Positions 8,235-16,974 of a DNA stretch of 64,000 nt are shown one piece after another. The first letter of the stretch is position 1; every line of letters begins with the position of its first letter. The stretch is taken from assembly GCF_000971965.1 (NCBI RefSeq), contig NZ_KQ040793.1, positions 105,634 through 169,633 of the forward strand, written 5' to 3'. The stretch is from Paenibacillus wulumuqiensis (GTDB taxonomy: Bacteria > Bacillota > Bacilli > Paenibacillales > Paenibacillaceae). Position numbers and translations under genes: made by a program. Under the pieces are notes generated by a model. That model made no database searches and was not told the origin of the DNA. It saw nothing but the letters and a program-made list of their open reading frames with translations.

Positions 8235-9299
8235 CTAGATAAATACCGATAACGGATCGGCTTTGAGTGCATTTTCGGCAATCCAGCTCTCCTGATCGTT
8301 GAACAGATACGCCCGGTGAACGAGCACATGAACTTCCTGTCCGACTTCCAGCGTATCCTTTTCCAGAGAACGGTACGTGATCAGGCGGTTCGCGCCCACC
8401 TCAACCTCGACCATCCACTGGCTGCCCCGGAAGTGCATATGTTTTACCGTGCCTTTTTCTGTCGCTGACAGCAGTCGGAATTCATGCGCTAGGCCAATCT
8501 CGATATATTCCGGCCGGATCAGTGCACGGGCATAATCGGCTGCTCCCGGCTGCTCGAATCCTTTGAGCTGGCCAATCTCATCCACAATCGTAGACTCCCC
8601 GATGAAGGAAGCGACAAACGGCGTGGATGGCTGCTTGTAAATATCCCATGGCGTGCCCTTCTGCTCCAGACGGCCGCCGTTGATGATCATGATCTCGTCA
8701 GCCACCTCGATCGCTTCATCCTGATCATGAGTAACGAAGATCGACGTAATGCCGACCCGCTCGATCAGTTCGCGCAGCCAGGTACGCAGCTCCTGCCGGA
8801 TCTTGGCATCGATCGCTGCGAACGGCTCATCCAGCAGCAGCAGCTGCGGCTCTGGTGCCAGTGCCCGGGCAAAAGCAACCCGCTGCCGCTGTCCGCCGGA
8901 TAGCTGATGCGGATACCGATGCTCGAATCCAGACAGGCCGGTCAACTCCACCAGTTCGCTTACCCGATCCCGGATCGCCTCCTTGCGGGTTTTCTTCACT
9001 TTCAGACCAAACGCAATATTATCGAACACGGTCATATGCTTGAACAGCGCATAGTTCTGAAACACAAACCCGATCTCCCGTTCCTGCGGCGGCAGATGGT
9101 TCACAGCCTTGCCATGGAAAATGATCTCCCCGCTGTCCGGCGACTCCAATCCGGCAAGCATCCGCAGAATGGACGTTTTGCCGCCGCCGCTCGGACCGAG
9201 CAGTCCGATCAGATGTCCTTTGGCAATGGAGAAGCTGACATCCTGCACGGCATGAAATTGACCAAAATGCTTATCCAAATGACGGACTTCCACATGCAT
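8235..9299 (-). CDS. cysA: Sulfate ABC transporter ATP-binding protein
   Basis: ATPase of 354 residues driving sulfate import. It has Walker A GPSGGGKT (35-42), signature LSGGQRQR, Walker B LLLLDEPFAAID and switch VTHDQDEA, then a C-terminal TOBE-like extension (about 240-354) typical of CysA. The ATG at 9299 directly follows the cysW stop (1-nt gap) and has AAAGGAAG upstream. A longer frame from 9329 would overlap cysW by 29 nt and add residues outside the domain. It lies in the cysT-cysW-cysA-sbp operon. Confidence 0.9.
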   Translation of the reverse strand: MHVEVRHLDKHFGQFHAVQDVSFSIAKGHLIGLLGPSGGGKTSILRMLAGLESPDSGEIIFHGKAVNHLPPQEREIGFVFQNYALFKHMTVFDNIAFGLKVKKTRKEAIRDRVSELVELTGLSGFEHRYPHQLSGGQRQRVAFARALAPEPQLLLLDEPFAAIDAKIRQELRTWLRELIERVGITSIFVTHDQDEAIEVADEIMIINGGRLEQKGTPWDIYKQPSTPFVASFIGESTIVDEIGQLKGFEQPGAADYARALIRPEYIEIGLAHEFRLLSATEKGTVKHMHFRGSQWMVEVEVGANRLITYRSLEKDTLEVGQEVHVLVHRAYLFNDQESWIAENALKADPLSVFI

Positions 9300-9300
9300 A

Positions 9301-10098
9301 TCAGAGCACTTCCTTTCTTTTCTTGGCACGTTCCATCAGCAGCAGCAGTCCAATCGAGAATACGGCGAGTACAAGCGCGACTCCATTGGCCGCGGTAACA
9401 TTAAAATTCTCCATATCCTGATAGACCAGCGTCGTCGCCGTCTGCGTCTTGTTGATAATATTGCCCGACACGACCAGCACCGCACCGAACTCCCCGAGTG
9501 AGCGGGCGACCGTCAGGATCGTACCGTAGATGACCGCCCAGCGGATCGACGGCCAGGTGACCTGCCAGAACGTTCGCCAACTGTAAGCGCCAAGCGTCGA
9601 AGCAGCCTCCTCCTGATCCGTACCGATCTCCTGCAGCACCGGCATCACTTCCCGCACCATTAGCGGGAATGTCACGAACAGCGTCGCAATAACCATACCG
9701 GGGAATGCATAGACAACTTTAAAGCCGATTTGTTCAAAAAAAGTCCCGATCACCGTATCCGGTCCGAGCAGCAGCACAATCATCAGCCCGCCGATTACCG
9801 GCGATACCGCATACGGCAGATCGACGATACTGTTGAACAGCTGACGCAGCTTGCGGCTGAGCCAGGTTCCCCGGACCAGATAGATGCCCATCATAATGCC
9901 GAATATGCCATTGAGTGCAGTAACCACCAGGACGATCAGCCCGGTCATCATCAGCGCATGCAGCGCTTCGGGTCGGCTGAGTGCCTGCACGAAGCCTGCG
10001 CCGCCTTCATCAAAGGCTCCCGTTGTCAGTACAACGAGCGGGATCAGGATCAGAATGCTGAATACGAGCCAGGTGAGCGTAATCCATAATCTTCTCAT
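9301..10098 (-). CDS. cysW: Sulfate ABC transporter permease CysW
   Basis: Membrane permease of 265 residues with six hydrophobic segments and the EAA loop EEAASTLGAYSWRTFWQVTW. The segment SLGEFGAVLVVSGNI is typical of sulfate and molybdate permeases. The ATG at 10098 overlaps the cysT stop as ATGA and has GAGGAGG 8 nt upstream, so it is translationally coupled. It pairs with CysT to form the channel. Confidence 0.9.
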   Translation of the reverse strand: MRRLWITLTWLVFSILILIPLVVLTTGAFDEGGAGFVQALSRPEALHALMMTGLIVLVVTALNGIFGIMMGIYLVRGTWLSRKLRQLFNSIVDLPYAVSPVIGGLMIVLLLGPDTVIGTFFEQIGFKVVYAFPGMVIATLFVTFPLMVREVMPVLQEIGTDQEEAASTLGAYSWRTFWQVTWPSIRWAVIYGTILTVARSLGEFGAVLVVSGNIINKTQTATTLVYQDMENFNVTAANGVALVLAVFSIGLLLLMERAKKRKEVL

Positions 10099-10913
10099 CG
10101 GCTCATCCTCCTCGTCTGTACCAGATTGATCAGCCACAGAATGATAAAGGACAAGGTCAGCAGCAGAATCGATACAGCTGCCGCGCCCGCTTCATTATCA
10201 CTCTCCACCTCACCGAAAATATAAACCGAAGCCGTCAGCGTACGTCCGGGAATATTGCCTGCCACCAGCACCACCGCGCCAAACTCCGCCAGTGCACGGG
10301 AAAAGGCCAGCATCGCTCCACTCAGAATACCCGGCACCATCGCCGGCAAAATCACGTGGAAAAAGGTTCGTGTACGGGAAGCTCCCAGGGTATAGGATGC
10401 CTCTTCCGCCGAGCGGTCCAGTTCCTCAAGCAGCGGCTGGATCGCCCGGATCACAAAAGGAAAAGTCACAAACACCATCGCCACGATAATCGCCGGCTGA
10501 TGAAATACCAGATCCAGCCCGACTGAAGCCGCTGCCTTGCCTACGATACTATTGGGTCCCAGCAATACGAGAATCATCAGTCCCCCGACAGCCGTAGGCA
10601 GTGCAAACGGCAGATCCACAATGCTGTTCAGCAGTGATTTACCCGGGAATTCATATCGCACCAGTACCCAGGCAGCCATCGTACCGACGAGCGCATTGAT
10701 AATCGTAGCCGTCAGTGCCAGCTTGAGCGTCAGCAGCACCGCTTTCCAGGCGATCGGGTCGCCAATATTCTGGACAAAGGCTGTCCATCCGTCCGATAGT
10801 GAATTCACATACACTCCGGCAATCGGCAGTACAATTAAGATGAGAAAATACAGCAATACAGTCGTGCGAAATCCCCATGTCCAACCTTTGTGGCGCAGTA
10901 ATGTACTATTCAC
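10095..10913 (-). CDS. cysT: Sulfate ABC transporter permease CysT
   Basis: Permease of 272 residues and first gene of the sulfate operon. It has six hydrophobic segments, the EAA loop EEASYTLGASRTRTFFHVIL and the family segment ALAEFGAVVLVAGNIPG. The start is a GTG at 10913 with AAAGGAG 7 nt upstream. Transcription probably begins within about 60 nt upstream, where a TATACT -10 is embedded in an inverted repeat. Confidence 0.9.
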   Translation of the reverse strand: MNSTLLRHKGWTWGFRTTVLLYFLILIVLPIAGVYVNSLSDGWTAFVQNIGDPIAWKAVLLTLKLALTATIINALVGTMAAWVLVRYEFPGKSLLNSIVDLPFALPTAVGGLMILVLLGPNSIVGKAAASVGLDLVFHQPAIIVAMVFVTFPFVIRAIQPLLEELDRSAEEASYTLGASRTRTFFHVILPAMVPGILSGAMLAFSRALAEFGAVVLVAGNIPGRTLTASVYIFGEVESDNEAGAAAVSILLLTLSFIILWLINLVQTRRMSR

Positions 10914-11351
10914 TGGAAGACTCCTTTACTTGAAACTCAACAATTCATTTTATTTTAACCTTTATTTCCTATTAGTATACTTGGAATTAAATCTTAGCCA
11001 TACTTTAGCAAAGGCTGACTTCCAGCGTCAATGAGAAGTTTACTTTTTGCCAAAATGATTTATAGTCATCTGCAATGTTCGTTTTTAGAGGTGATTCAGC
11101 AGCATTATGGGCTTAAAACCACCATTTTATGCGGTAAAACTTCGCTTTGCCGATAGCTGCTGGAATTATGTTTTGCTGTTTTGGTTCCTTTGCCGATTCT
11201 GTCTTTTCACTTACTGATCCGATTAATCACTGCCAGATGAGGTAATATCAGAATAGAAATGAGCTTGAATAAGGGATAAAATGATATCAGAAGCACCTGA
11301 ACGCCCATCCTAAGACTCATCTTGAAAAAAAGTAGGAAAAGAGGGATATCC
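10914..11351. other. Intergenic region between cysT and yjbQ
   Basis: This 438-bp divergent region carries the cys promoter and operator candidate (10964-10989) and the ribosome site of yjbQ (GAGGG at 11341). No further gene was recognised. Confidence 0.6.
10964..10989 (-). promoter_or_regulatory. Candidate cys promoter and CymR-like operator
   Basis: An interrupted inverted repeat with arms ATTTCC (10964-10969) and GGAATTA (10983-10989) encloses a TATACT -10 on the minus strand. Position and sequence recall operators of Rrf2-type cysteine repressors such as CymR, which control sulfate uptake in Bacillus. No regulator gene is nearby, so this is a candidate only. Confidence 0.4.
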
Positions 11352-11753
11352 ATGCTGTATACGATGCAGATTTCTACCGGCAAACGTGATGAAATGAGGG
11401 ATATTACAAGAGAGGTTTCTTCCAAAGTCAGCCAGAGCGGCATACAGGAAGGTATTGCGATCGTCTATTGTCCGCATACGACAGCAGGCATTGCGATCAA
11501 CGAGAATGCCGATCCGGATGTCAAACATGATGTGCTGATGCGCCTGGACGAGGTCTATCCGTGGGAACATCCCAAATACCGCCATATGGAAGGCAATACC
11601 GCTTCACACCTCAAGTCCATTACAACCGGCCCGTCGCAGACGATTATTATTCAGGACGGCCGATTGCTGCTCGGACGCTGGCAGGGCATTTATTTCTGTG
11701 AATTCGATGGTCCACGCCAGCGGGAATATATGATCAAGATTATGCAGGGCTGA
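11352..11753 (+). CDS. yjbQ: YjbQ/UPF0047 family protein
   Basis: Small cytoplasmic protein of 133 residues in the YjbQ (UPF0047) family, annotated as secondary thiamine-phosphate synthase from complementation data in other bacteria. Diagnostic segments are CPHTTAGIAINENADPDV, HMEGNTASHLKS and LGRWQGIYFCEFDGPR. The ATG at 11352 is preferred over one at 11322 because GAGGG lies 6 nt upstream and family members begin at this point. It is monocistronic, ending in a bidirectional terminator. The physiological reaction is not established. Confidence 0.85.
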   Translation: MLYTMQISTGKRDEMRDITREVSSKVSQSGIQEGIAIVYCPHTTAGIAINENADPDVKHDVLMRLDEVYPWEHPKYRHMEGNTASHLKSITTGPSQTIIIQDGRLLLGRWQGIYFCEFDGPRQREYMIKIMQG

Positions 11754-11783
11754 TCCGAATTAGCTCACCGGGTTAGCAAATAT

Positions 11784-11827
11784 AAAAGGCGACTGGTCTG
11801 CATCAATTGTGCGGACAGTCGCCTTTT
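11784..11827. terminator. Bidirectional terminator between yjbQ and tetR
   Basis: A long stem begins AAAAGGCGACTG and closes with CAGTCGCCTTTT, with imperfect inner pairs. T tracts lie on both sides, serving yjbQ (+) and probably the TetR gene (-). Confidence 0.8.
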
Positions 11828-11996
11828 GTTTTGAACATATTCTTTTGCCGGATAGCCAGCATATGCCTCACCGTTCATTTCACTATAGGGATTCAACGTT
11901 TTGACAGAGCAAAGCCTTAAAGTGCAGGTGCAGACGAATGCCCCTTTCACCATCCTGTCCGGGTATCCGATTATACAATTCATCATCGGTGTCCTC

Positions 11997-12578
11997 TTAT
12001 AATACCCGGCAGATCGTCTTGACATGGGCAATTGCTGCAGGCCTGATCTCGTCATAGGTGACCCTGTCCTGGATATAATAAGAGATGAATCCGTGAATGG
12101 ACAGAAATAGACTGAGCGGCACAGTATGCATCGCTTCAAGCGTATGCTCCGTCATATTCATATGCTGCCTGACAATCGAAGAGAACAATTCAAAGCAGCG
12201 TGCCTGTTCGGCACGACAATAGCTTAGCAGTTCCTCATCCCGGATCATGAACATAATCTCGTACTGATGAGCATTATCCAGCCCAAAACGGATAAATTCA
12301 ATCAGCAGACGCTCTACCTTGTTCCATTCGCCCTGCTCCGGCGATTCCTTGACTTCCTGCAACAGATAGCAGAGATGGTCAAAGTCCTCCATGACAATCG
12401 CATAGAACAGTTCCGCTTTTTCCTTGAAATGATAATACAGTGAACCATGGCTGTAGCCCAGATGCTGGCCGATACTTCGCATCGAGATTGCACGGTACCC
12501 CTTCGTTACAAACAGATGTCTGGCAGCCTCTAAAATTCTCTCCCTGGATAACTCCTGCTCTACCGCTCTACGTGCCAT
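11997..12578 (-). CDS. TetR family transcriptional regulator
   Basis: DNA-binding repressor of 193 residues. The N-terminal TetR helix-turn-helix is clear: ERILEAARHLFVTKGYRAIS, then MRSIGQHLGYSHGSLYYHF (about 15-55). The C-terminal ligand domain matches no specific subfamily I recognise. The ATG at 12578 has AGGGGA 8 nt upstream. Neighbours (yjbQ, yigZ) give no hint of a target or ligand, so the regulated genes are unknown. It may act on itself. Confidence 0.85.
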   Translation of the reverse strand: MARRAVEQELSRERILEAARHLFVTKGYRAISMRSIGQHLGYSHGSLYYHFKEKAELFYAIVMEDFDHLCYLLQEVKESPEQGEWNKVERLLIEFIRFGLDNAHQYEIMFMIRDEELLSYCRAEQARCFELFSSIVRQHMNMTEHTLEAMHTVPLSLFLSIHGFISYYIQDRVTYDEIRPAAIAHVKTICRVL

Positions 12579-12691
12579 AGTGTGATTCCCCTTCAAGCAT
12601 TTTGCATAGTCAGATTAGAAGCGCCTGCTGTGGTATCTGTAAATGATAGATCTCTGCACAGATATATCTCCACGCAGTGCCCGATTCTGCT

Positions 12692-13342
12692 CTATTTCTC
12701 TTGTTCTTCCGTAAAATACAGCTGTTCGCCTGTCGTGATCAGTGACTGTCCCTGCGTAAGATCAGTCATCCATTCCTGAAATGCTTCAGCTTCGCTGACG
12801 ACCGGCAGACAGTTTAGAATAACTTTATCGGTAAAAGCGGTCTCTCCCATACGGATGCCCCGGCTGCGCAGTTCATTCTCCACTTTGCCGAGCCAGGTAT
12901 AATCCAGTTCAACCTTTACTTCCTGATGCAGTACACGGGTAATGGCTTCTCCCGCTTCAATCGCAGCCACGGCTCCGTCGGTGTAAGCCCGGATCAATCC
13001 ACCGGCGCCCAGCATGATTCCGCCAAAATACCGGGTTACGACAATCGCGATATCCTGTAATCCCTGGTTTTTGATCACCTCCAGAATAGGCTTGCCTGCT
13101 GTTCCGCTCGGTTCGCCATCATCCGACTGGCGCTGGATTTCGCCTCGCGAGCCGATCAGGTAGGCAGAGCAGTTATGCGTGGCATTCCAGTGCTGCTTTT
13201 TGATGCTTTCTATAAATTCCAAGGCTTCCTCTTCGGTAGCGACCGGTCTGGAGTGACCGATAAACCGGGATTTTTTGATCACGATTTCCTTGGCTCCAGC
13301 TTGTTGTATCGTCTTGTAGCGTTCAGGTTTATCTGTTGTCAT
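12692..13342 (-). CDS. yigZ: YigZ/IMPACT family protein
   Basis: Cytoplasmic protein of 216 residues in the UPF0029/IMPACT family. Diagnostic segments are KKSRFIGHSRPV, DGEPSGTAGKPIL and VVTRYFGGIMLGAGGLIRAY, followed by a C-terminal DUF1949-like domain. The family is linked to translation control and stress, but its bacterial function is poorly defined. The ATG at 13342 has AAAGGA 5 nt upstream; a frame from 13390 would add 16 residues without a ribosome site. Confidence 0.85.
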   Translation of the reverse strand: MTTDKPERYKTIQQAGAKEIVIKKSRFIGHSRPVATEEEALEFIESIKKQHWNATHNCSAYLIGSRGEIQRQSDDGEPSGTAGKPILEVIKNQGLQDIAIVVTRYFGGIMLGAGGLIRAYTDGAVAAIEAGEAITRVLHQEVKVELDYTWLGKVENELRSRGIRMGETAFTDKVILNCLPVVSEAEAFQEWMTDLTQGQSLITTGEQLYFTEEQEK

Positions 13343-13485
13343 GATGATCCTTTCCTTACCGTTCCTGCCTGTTATGCAAGCAGTATTCATGTATTCCCCT
13401 ATAGGTCAGAGTACTGTATAACTCGCACTCTATGTACCAATACCTTCCAGGTTACTAAAGATATCATACAATATATTTAGGTATC

Positions 13486-13529
13486 AAGAAAGCAGCTCCC
13501 TGGCATTGCTGCCCGAGAACTGCTTTCTT
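13486..13529 (-). terminator. Probable terminator of pgi
   Basis: A 10-bp stem AAGAAAGCAG/CTGCTTTCTT with further imperfect inner pairs lies about 90 nt after the pgi stop. The T tract is short (TTTCTTG), so efficiency is uncertain. Confidence 0.55.
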
Positions 13530-13621
13530 CATGAAGTTTATCCTATTTTACCTCAAAAGTAGCTTATTGGAAAAGACTTTTAAATCAGCTTCTTGCAGGT
13601 TTTATGCAAAACTCTCCATGA

Positions 13622-14977
13622 TTACTCGGAAAGTCTGGCTTCCAGTTCCGCTTTTTGCTTTTCAAAGCCTGGTTTACCCAGCAGCGCGAACATGTTCTTT
13701 TTGTAAGCTTCTACGCCTTCCTGGTCGAACGGATTCACGCCGGACAGGTAGCCGCTGATACCGCAGGCTTTCTCAAAGAAGTACACCAGGTAACCGAAGG
13801 AATACGGAGTCTGGTCCGGAATGTTGACGATCAGGTTAGGCACCTGGCCGTCTGTGTGCGCCAGCAGTGTACCCTGGAATGCTTTTTTGTTAACAAAGTC
13901 CAGTGTTTTGCCTGCCAGGAAGTTCAGACCATCCAGATCTTCCGGATCTTCTTCGATCGTAATATGGCTGGCCACTTCTTCCACCTGAATGACGGTTTCG
14001 AAAATGTTACGGCTGCCATCCTGGATAAATTGACCCATGGAGTGCAGATCAGTCGAGAAATCAACCGCTGCCGGGAAGATACCTTTAAAGTCTTTACCTT
14101 CACTTTCGCCGTACAGCTGTTTCCACCATTCGGATACGAAGTGTAAGGATGGCTCGTAGTTAACCAGAATCTCGATCGCTTTACCTTTACGATGCAGCGC
14201 GTTACGAACGGCTGCGTACTGGTAGCTCTCGTTCTCGGCAACGTTCGGGTTGCTGTATTCTTTGGCAGCATCGGCAGCACCCTGCATCATTTCTTCGATG
14301 TTAACGCCAGCAGCTGCGATTGGCAGCAGACCTACCGGTGTCAGCACGGAGTAACGTCCGCCTACATCATCAGGAATAACAAAGCTTTCGTAGCCTTCTG
14401 CATCCGCCAGTGTTTTCAGTGCGCCTTTGGCACGGTCTGTTGTAGCGTAGATGCGTTTGCGTGCTTCTTCTTTACCGTATTTTTTCTCCAGTTCTGCACG
14501 GAAAATACGGAAAGCAATCGCCGGCTCTGTCGTTGTACCGGATTTGGAGATTACATTCACGGAGAAATCTTTACCTTCGATTGCCTGCAGCAGATGATTT
14601 ACATAGGTGGAGCTAATGTTGTTACCGGCAAAGTAAATTTCCGGCGTTTTGCGTTTGTCTTTTGGCAGTACATTATAGAAGGAATGCGTCAGCATCTCGA
14701 TCGCTGCGCGTGCACCCAGGTAAGAACCACCAATACCGATAACGATCAGCACTTCGGAATCACTCTGGATTTTGGCAGCCGCTTTTTGGATGCGTGCGAA
14801 TTCTTCTTTGTCATAGTTGTTAGGCAGGTCAATCCAGCCCAGATAGTCGGAGCCTGCGCCAGTACCATTGTGCAGTTGTTCGTGAGCCAGACGAATCGGC
14901 TCTGCAAAATAATCCACTTCATGTTGAGCGACAAAAGAAAGAGCTTTGCTGTAATCAAATTTCACTTTTTTAGACAT
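13622..14977 (-). CDS. pgi: Glucose-6-phosphate isomerase
   Basis: Glycolytic enzyme of 451 residues that interconverts glucose-6-phosphate and fructose-6-phosphate. The length matches Bacillus Pgi. Recognisable segments are [18 protein letters not shown] near residue 80, the phosphosugar-binding [19 protein letters not shown], and [13 protein letters not shown] with the catalytic Glu. The ATG at 14977 has GGGAGGG about 10 nt upstream. It is a single-gene unit. It shares fructose-6-phosphate with the transketolase encoded about 2 kb away, but not an operon. Confidence 0.95.
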   Translation of the reverse strand: MSKKVKFDYSKALSFVAQHEVDYFAEPIRLAHEQLHNGTGAGSDYLGWIDLPNNYDKEEFARIQKAAAKIQSDSEVLIVIGIGGSYLGARAAIEMLTHSFYNVLPKDKRKTPEIYFAGNNISSTYVNHLLQAIEGKDFSVNVISKSGTTTEPAIAFRIFRAELEKKYGKEEARKRIYATTDRAKGALKTLADAEGYESFVIPDDVGGRYSVLTPVGLLPIAAAGVNIEEMMQGAADAAKEYSNPNVAENESYQYAAVRNALHRKGKAIEILVNYEPSLHFVSEWWKQLYGESEGKDFKGIFPAAVDFSTDLHSMGQFIQDGSRNIFETVIQVEEVASHITIEEDPEDLDGLNFLAGKTLDFVNKKAFQGTLLAHTDGQVPNLIVNIPDQTPYSFGYLVYFFEKACGISGYLSGVNPFDQEGVEAYKKNMFALLGKPGFEKQKAELEARLSE

Positions 14978-15314
14978 AATATTGTTACCCTCCCAAAATA
15001 AATTATTTGCACACTCCGACCAGTTGCTGATCGGTCTACTGCCTGATGCGGTATTCTACCCTATATGGCCTACCTGAGTATGTACCCTGACCGGATGCCG
15101 GATGACACCTTTTTATAGCAAATGAGCATGTTCTGCGCTCCTGCCGGTGATCCATCGCCTGCCTATACCCAACCGAATGCCGGTCATGCTACACTTAACG
15201 GGTCAGGCCATTTCTGCTTTTAGTATGACCGGATGATTCCCGTATTGCAAGCATCCCGGCTGCTGGCAGAACAGGCACGCTTTGGATTACAGACAGAGAT
15301 GGAGGAACAACGCT
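14978..15314. other. Intergenic region upstream of pgi
   Basis: A 337-bp divergent region. Apart from ribosome sites for pgi and the dehydrogenase gene I see no convincing promoter, RNA structure or small gene. Confidence 0.5.
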
Positions 15315-16211
15315 ATGAAAAAAATAGGATTTATCGGTCTGGGTACAATGGGTCTGCCGATGGCAGAAAACCTGCTTCACAAAGGCTTTGAGCTTACGGT
15401 ATATAATCGCACTGCATCCAAGGCCGAATCGCTGGTCCAGCAGGGAGCACGGCAGGTACATACTCCGCGCGAAGCCGCTGCAGGACAGGATATGGTGATT
15501 ACCATCGTCAGCGATGATGCTTCCATTCATGAGGTCTATCAGGGTGAAGACGGAATTATCGCCGCTGTGCAGCAGGGATTAACAGTGATGGACTGCAGCA
15601 CGGTCTCCCCGCCGCTGGCTCAGGTAATCGCTGCTGCAGTTGCCGAGCGCGGTGGTATCTATCTGGATGCGCCGGTTACCGGCAGCAAGCCGGCAGCCAT
15701 TGACGGCACGCTTGTATTTATGGTCGGCGGCAGCCGTGAGGCAATTGACGCTCATCAGGACGTATTCCAGGCGATGGGACGACTCGTGATTCCTATGGGA
15801 GATAACGGCAGCGGAGCTACCGCCAAACTGGCCCATAATACAATGGTCGGCATTCACACTGTTGCACTGGCAGAAGGCTTTGCGATAGCTTCCAAAGGAG
15901 GCATTGATCCATCCGCCTTCCTGCAGCTGATCAGCAATGGCGCTGCCAACAGCCGTACCATCGAGCTGAAAGGCCAGAAAATCATCGATGGCGATTACAG
16001 CAACCAGTTTTCCCTGGCGCTGATGCTCAAGGATCTCAAGCTGGCTTCTTCCCTTAATGACAAGAACGGTGTGCCGTCACCGATGCTGAATCTGGCCAAA
16101 AGCCTGTTCCAGGCCGGTCAGTCCAAAGGCTATGGTGACGATGATCTGTCCGTTATCGCCCGCTGCTATGAAGAATGGATCGGCCAGACGATCAGCGGCA
16201 AATCGCTGTAA
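15315..16211 (+). CDS. NAD(P)-dependent beta-hydroxyacid dehydrogenase
   Basis: Cytoplasmic oxidoreductase of 298 residues in the 3-hydroxyisobutyrate / tartronate-semialdehyde reductase family. The Rossmann motif GLGTMGLPMAENL is at the N-terminus, the substrate segment LDAPVTGSKPAAIDGTLVFM near 115-135, and the catalytic Lys region GATAKLAHNTMVG near 170. The ATG at 15315 has GGAGG 9 nt upstream and starts directly at the dinucleotide-binding strand. The actual substrate cannot be told; it may be glyoxylate or a short hydroxyacid. It stands alone. Confidence 0.85.
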   Translation: MKKIGFIGLGTMGLPMAENLLHKGFELTVYNRTASKAESLVQQGARQVHTPREAAAGQDMVITIVSDDASIHEVYQGEDGIIAAVQQGLTVMDCSTVSPPLAQVIAAAVAERGGIYLDAPVTGSKPAAIDGTLVFMVGGSREAIDAHQDVFQAMGRLVIPMGDNGSGATAKLAHNTMVGIHTVALAEGFAIASKGGIDPSAFLQLISNGAANSRTIELKGQKIIDGDYSNQFSLALMLKDLKLASSLNDKNGVPSPMLNLAKSLFQAGQSKGYGDDDLSVIARCYEEWIGQTISGKSL

Positions 16212-16524
16212 TTAGCAACCTGCTTTACTATAAAACCTGAGCTCAGCGGCGCCAATGAGATATAGCACAGACGCTATAAGCATCCGTGTGCCGCTGCTGC
16301 AGGCTGTGAGCTTTAATAATGCAGAATGATCAGGCAGTATTCTTTTGATAGCTCATCCATAAGATGCGGCCGATCAGAAGATACTGCTTTTTTCAGTGTA
16401 GCGCATTATCGTACTGCACTATTTTAGAACTGCTGCAGCTGTTCCTCATAAAGATATATTCCGCTGACTGCCATCTTCCGTGCAGGCTGAACTCCCAGCT
16501 CCTCTTGCCATGCTGTACAGTCAA
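16212..16524. other. Intergenic region between the dehydrogenase gene and ppnP
   Basis: A 313-bp convergent region carrying the terminator at 16334-16393. No gene was recognised. Confidence 0.6.
16334..16393 (+). terminator. Terminator after the dehydrogenase gene
   Basis: Outer stem GCAGTAT (16334-16340) pairs with ATACTGC (16381-16387), with imperfect inner pairing around GAT/ATC. It is followed by TTTTTTC on the plus strand. Confidence 0.65.
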
Positions 16525-16836
16525 TCAGGAATACGAGCAGCAGTAGTCGGTAACGGTCTTGATCTCCAGCTTGAATCTGGAATTGGCAGGCACTTCAAAG
16601 GTCGCCTGTCCATCGATCTCCATCCATTCCTCTGCTCCCGGCAGTTGAACAGACAGCTGACCGGAAAGAATCTCCATCGTCTCATGCTGATCTGTTCCGA
16701 ATTCATAACTGCCCGGCATCATGATTCCAAGCGTGACTTTACTGCCGTCCGGCAGCAGAACCGTTCTGCTCGTCACTTTGCCTTCATAGTAAATATTGGC
16801 TTCCTTGACCACTGTAACCTGTTCAAATTGACTCAT
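16525..16836 (-). CDS. ppnP: Pyrimidine/purine nucleoside phosphorylase PpnP
   Basis: Small cupin-fold protein of 103 residues matching the PpnP (YaiE, DUF1255) family, which phosphorolyses several nucleosides. Typical segments are [39 protein letters not shown] and [13 protein letters not shown]. Length equals the family norm. The ATG at 16836 has GGGGAG 12 nt upstream, a rather wide spacing. It is monocistronic. Confidence 0.88.
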   Translation of the reverse strand: MSQFEQVTVVKEANIYYEGKVTSRTVLLPDGSKVTLGIMMPGSYEFGTDQHETMEILSGQLSVQLPGAEEWMEIDGQATFEVPANSRFKLEIKTVTDYCCSYS

Positions 16837-16927
16837 CCGCTTATACCGCTCCCCTGTTTATCAAATGGAAAACATCGGGTATCCCCGTGATATCAACACG
16901 ATACCGAACCCTGGATTAGAAAAAAGC

Positions 16928-16953
16928 GCAGAGTGGCGCTGGGCCACTTCTGC
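16928..16953 (-). terminator. Terminator of transketolase gene
   Basis: On the minus strand the stem GCAGAAGTGGC/GCCACTCTGC (one bulged base) is followed by GCTTTTTT, about 20 nt after the tkt stop. Confidence 0.8.
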
Positions 16954-16974
16954 ACCTTTTAAGGTCAAACGATA

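Noticed and set aside
11765-11990. Minus-strand frame after the TetR stop with a fair ribosome site
   Set aside because: It runs straight through the bidirectional terminator hairpin and shows no family similarity that I can recognise.
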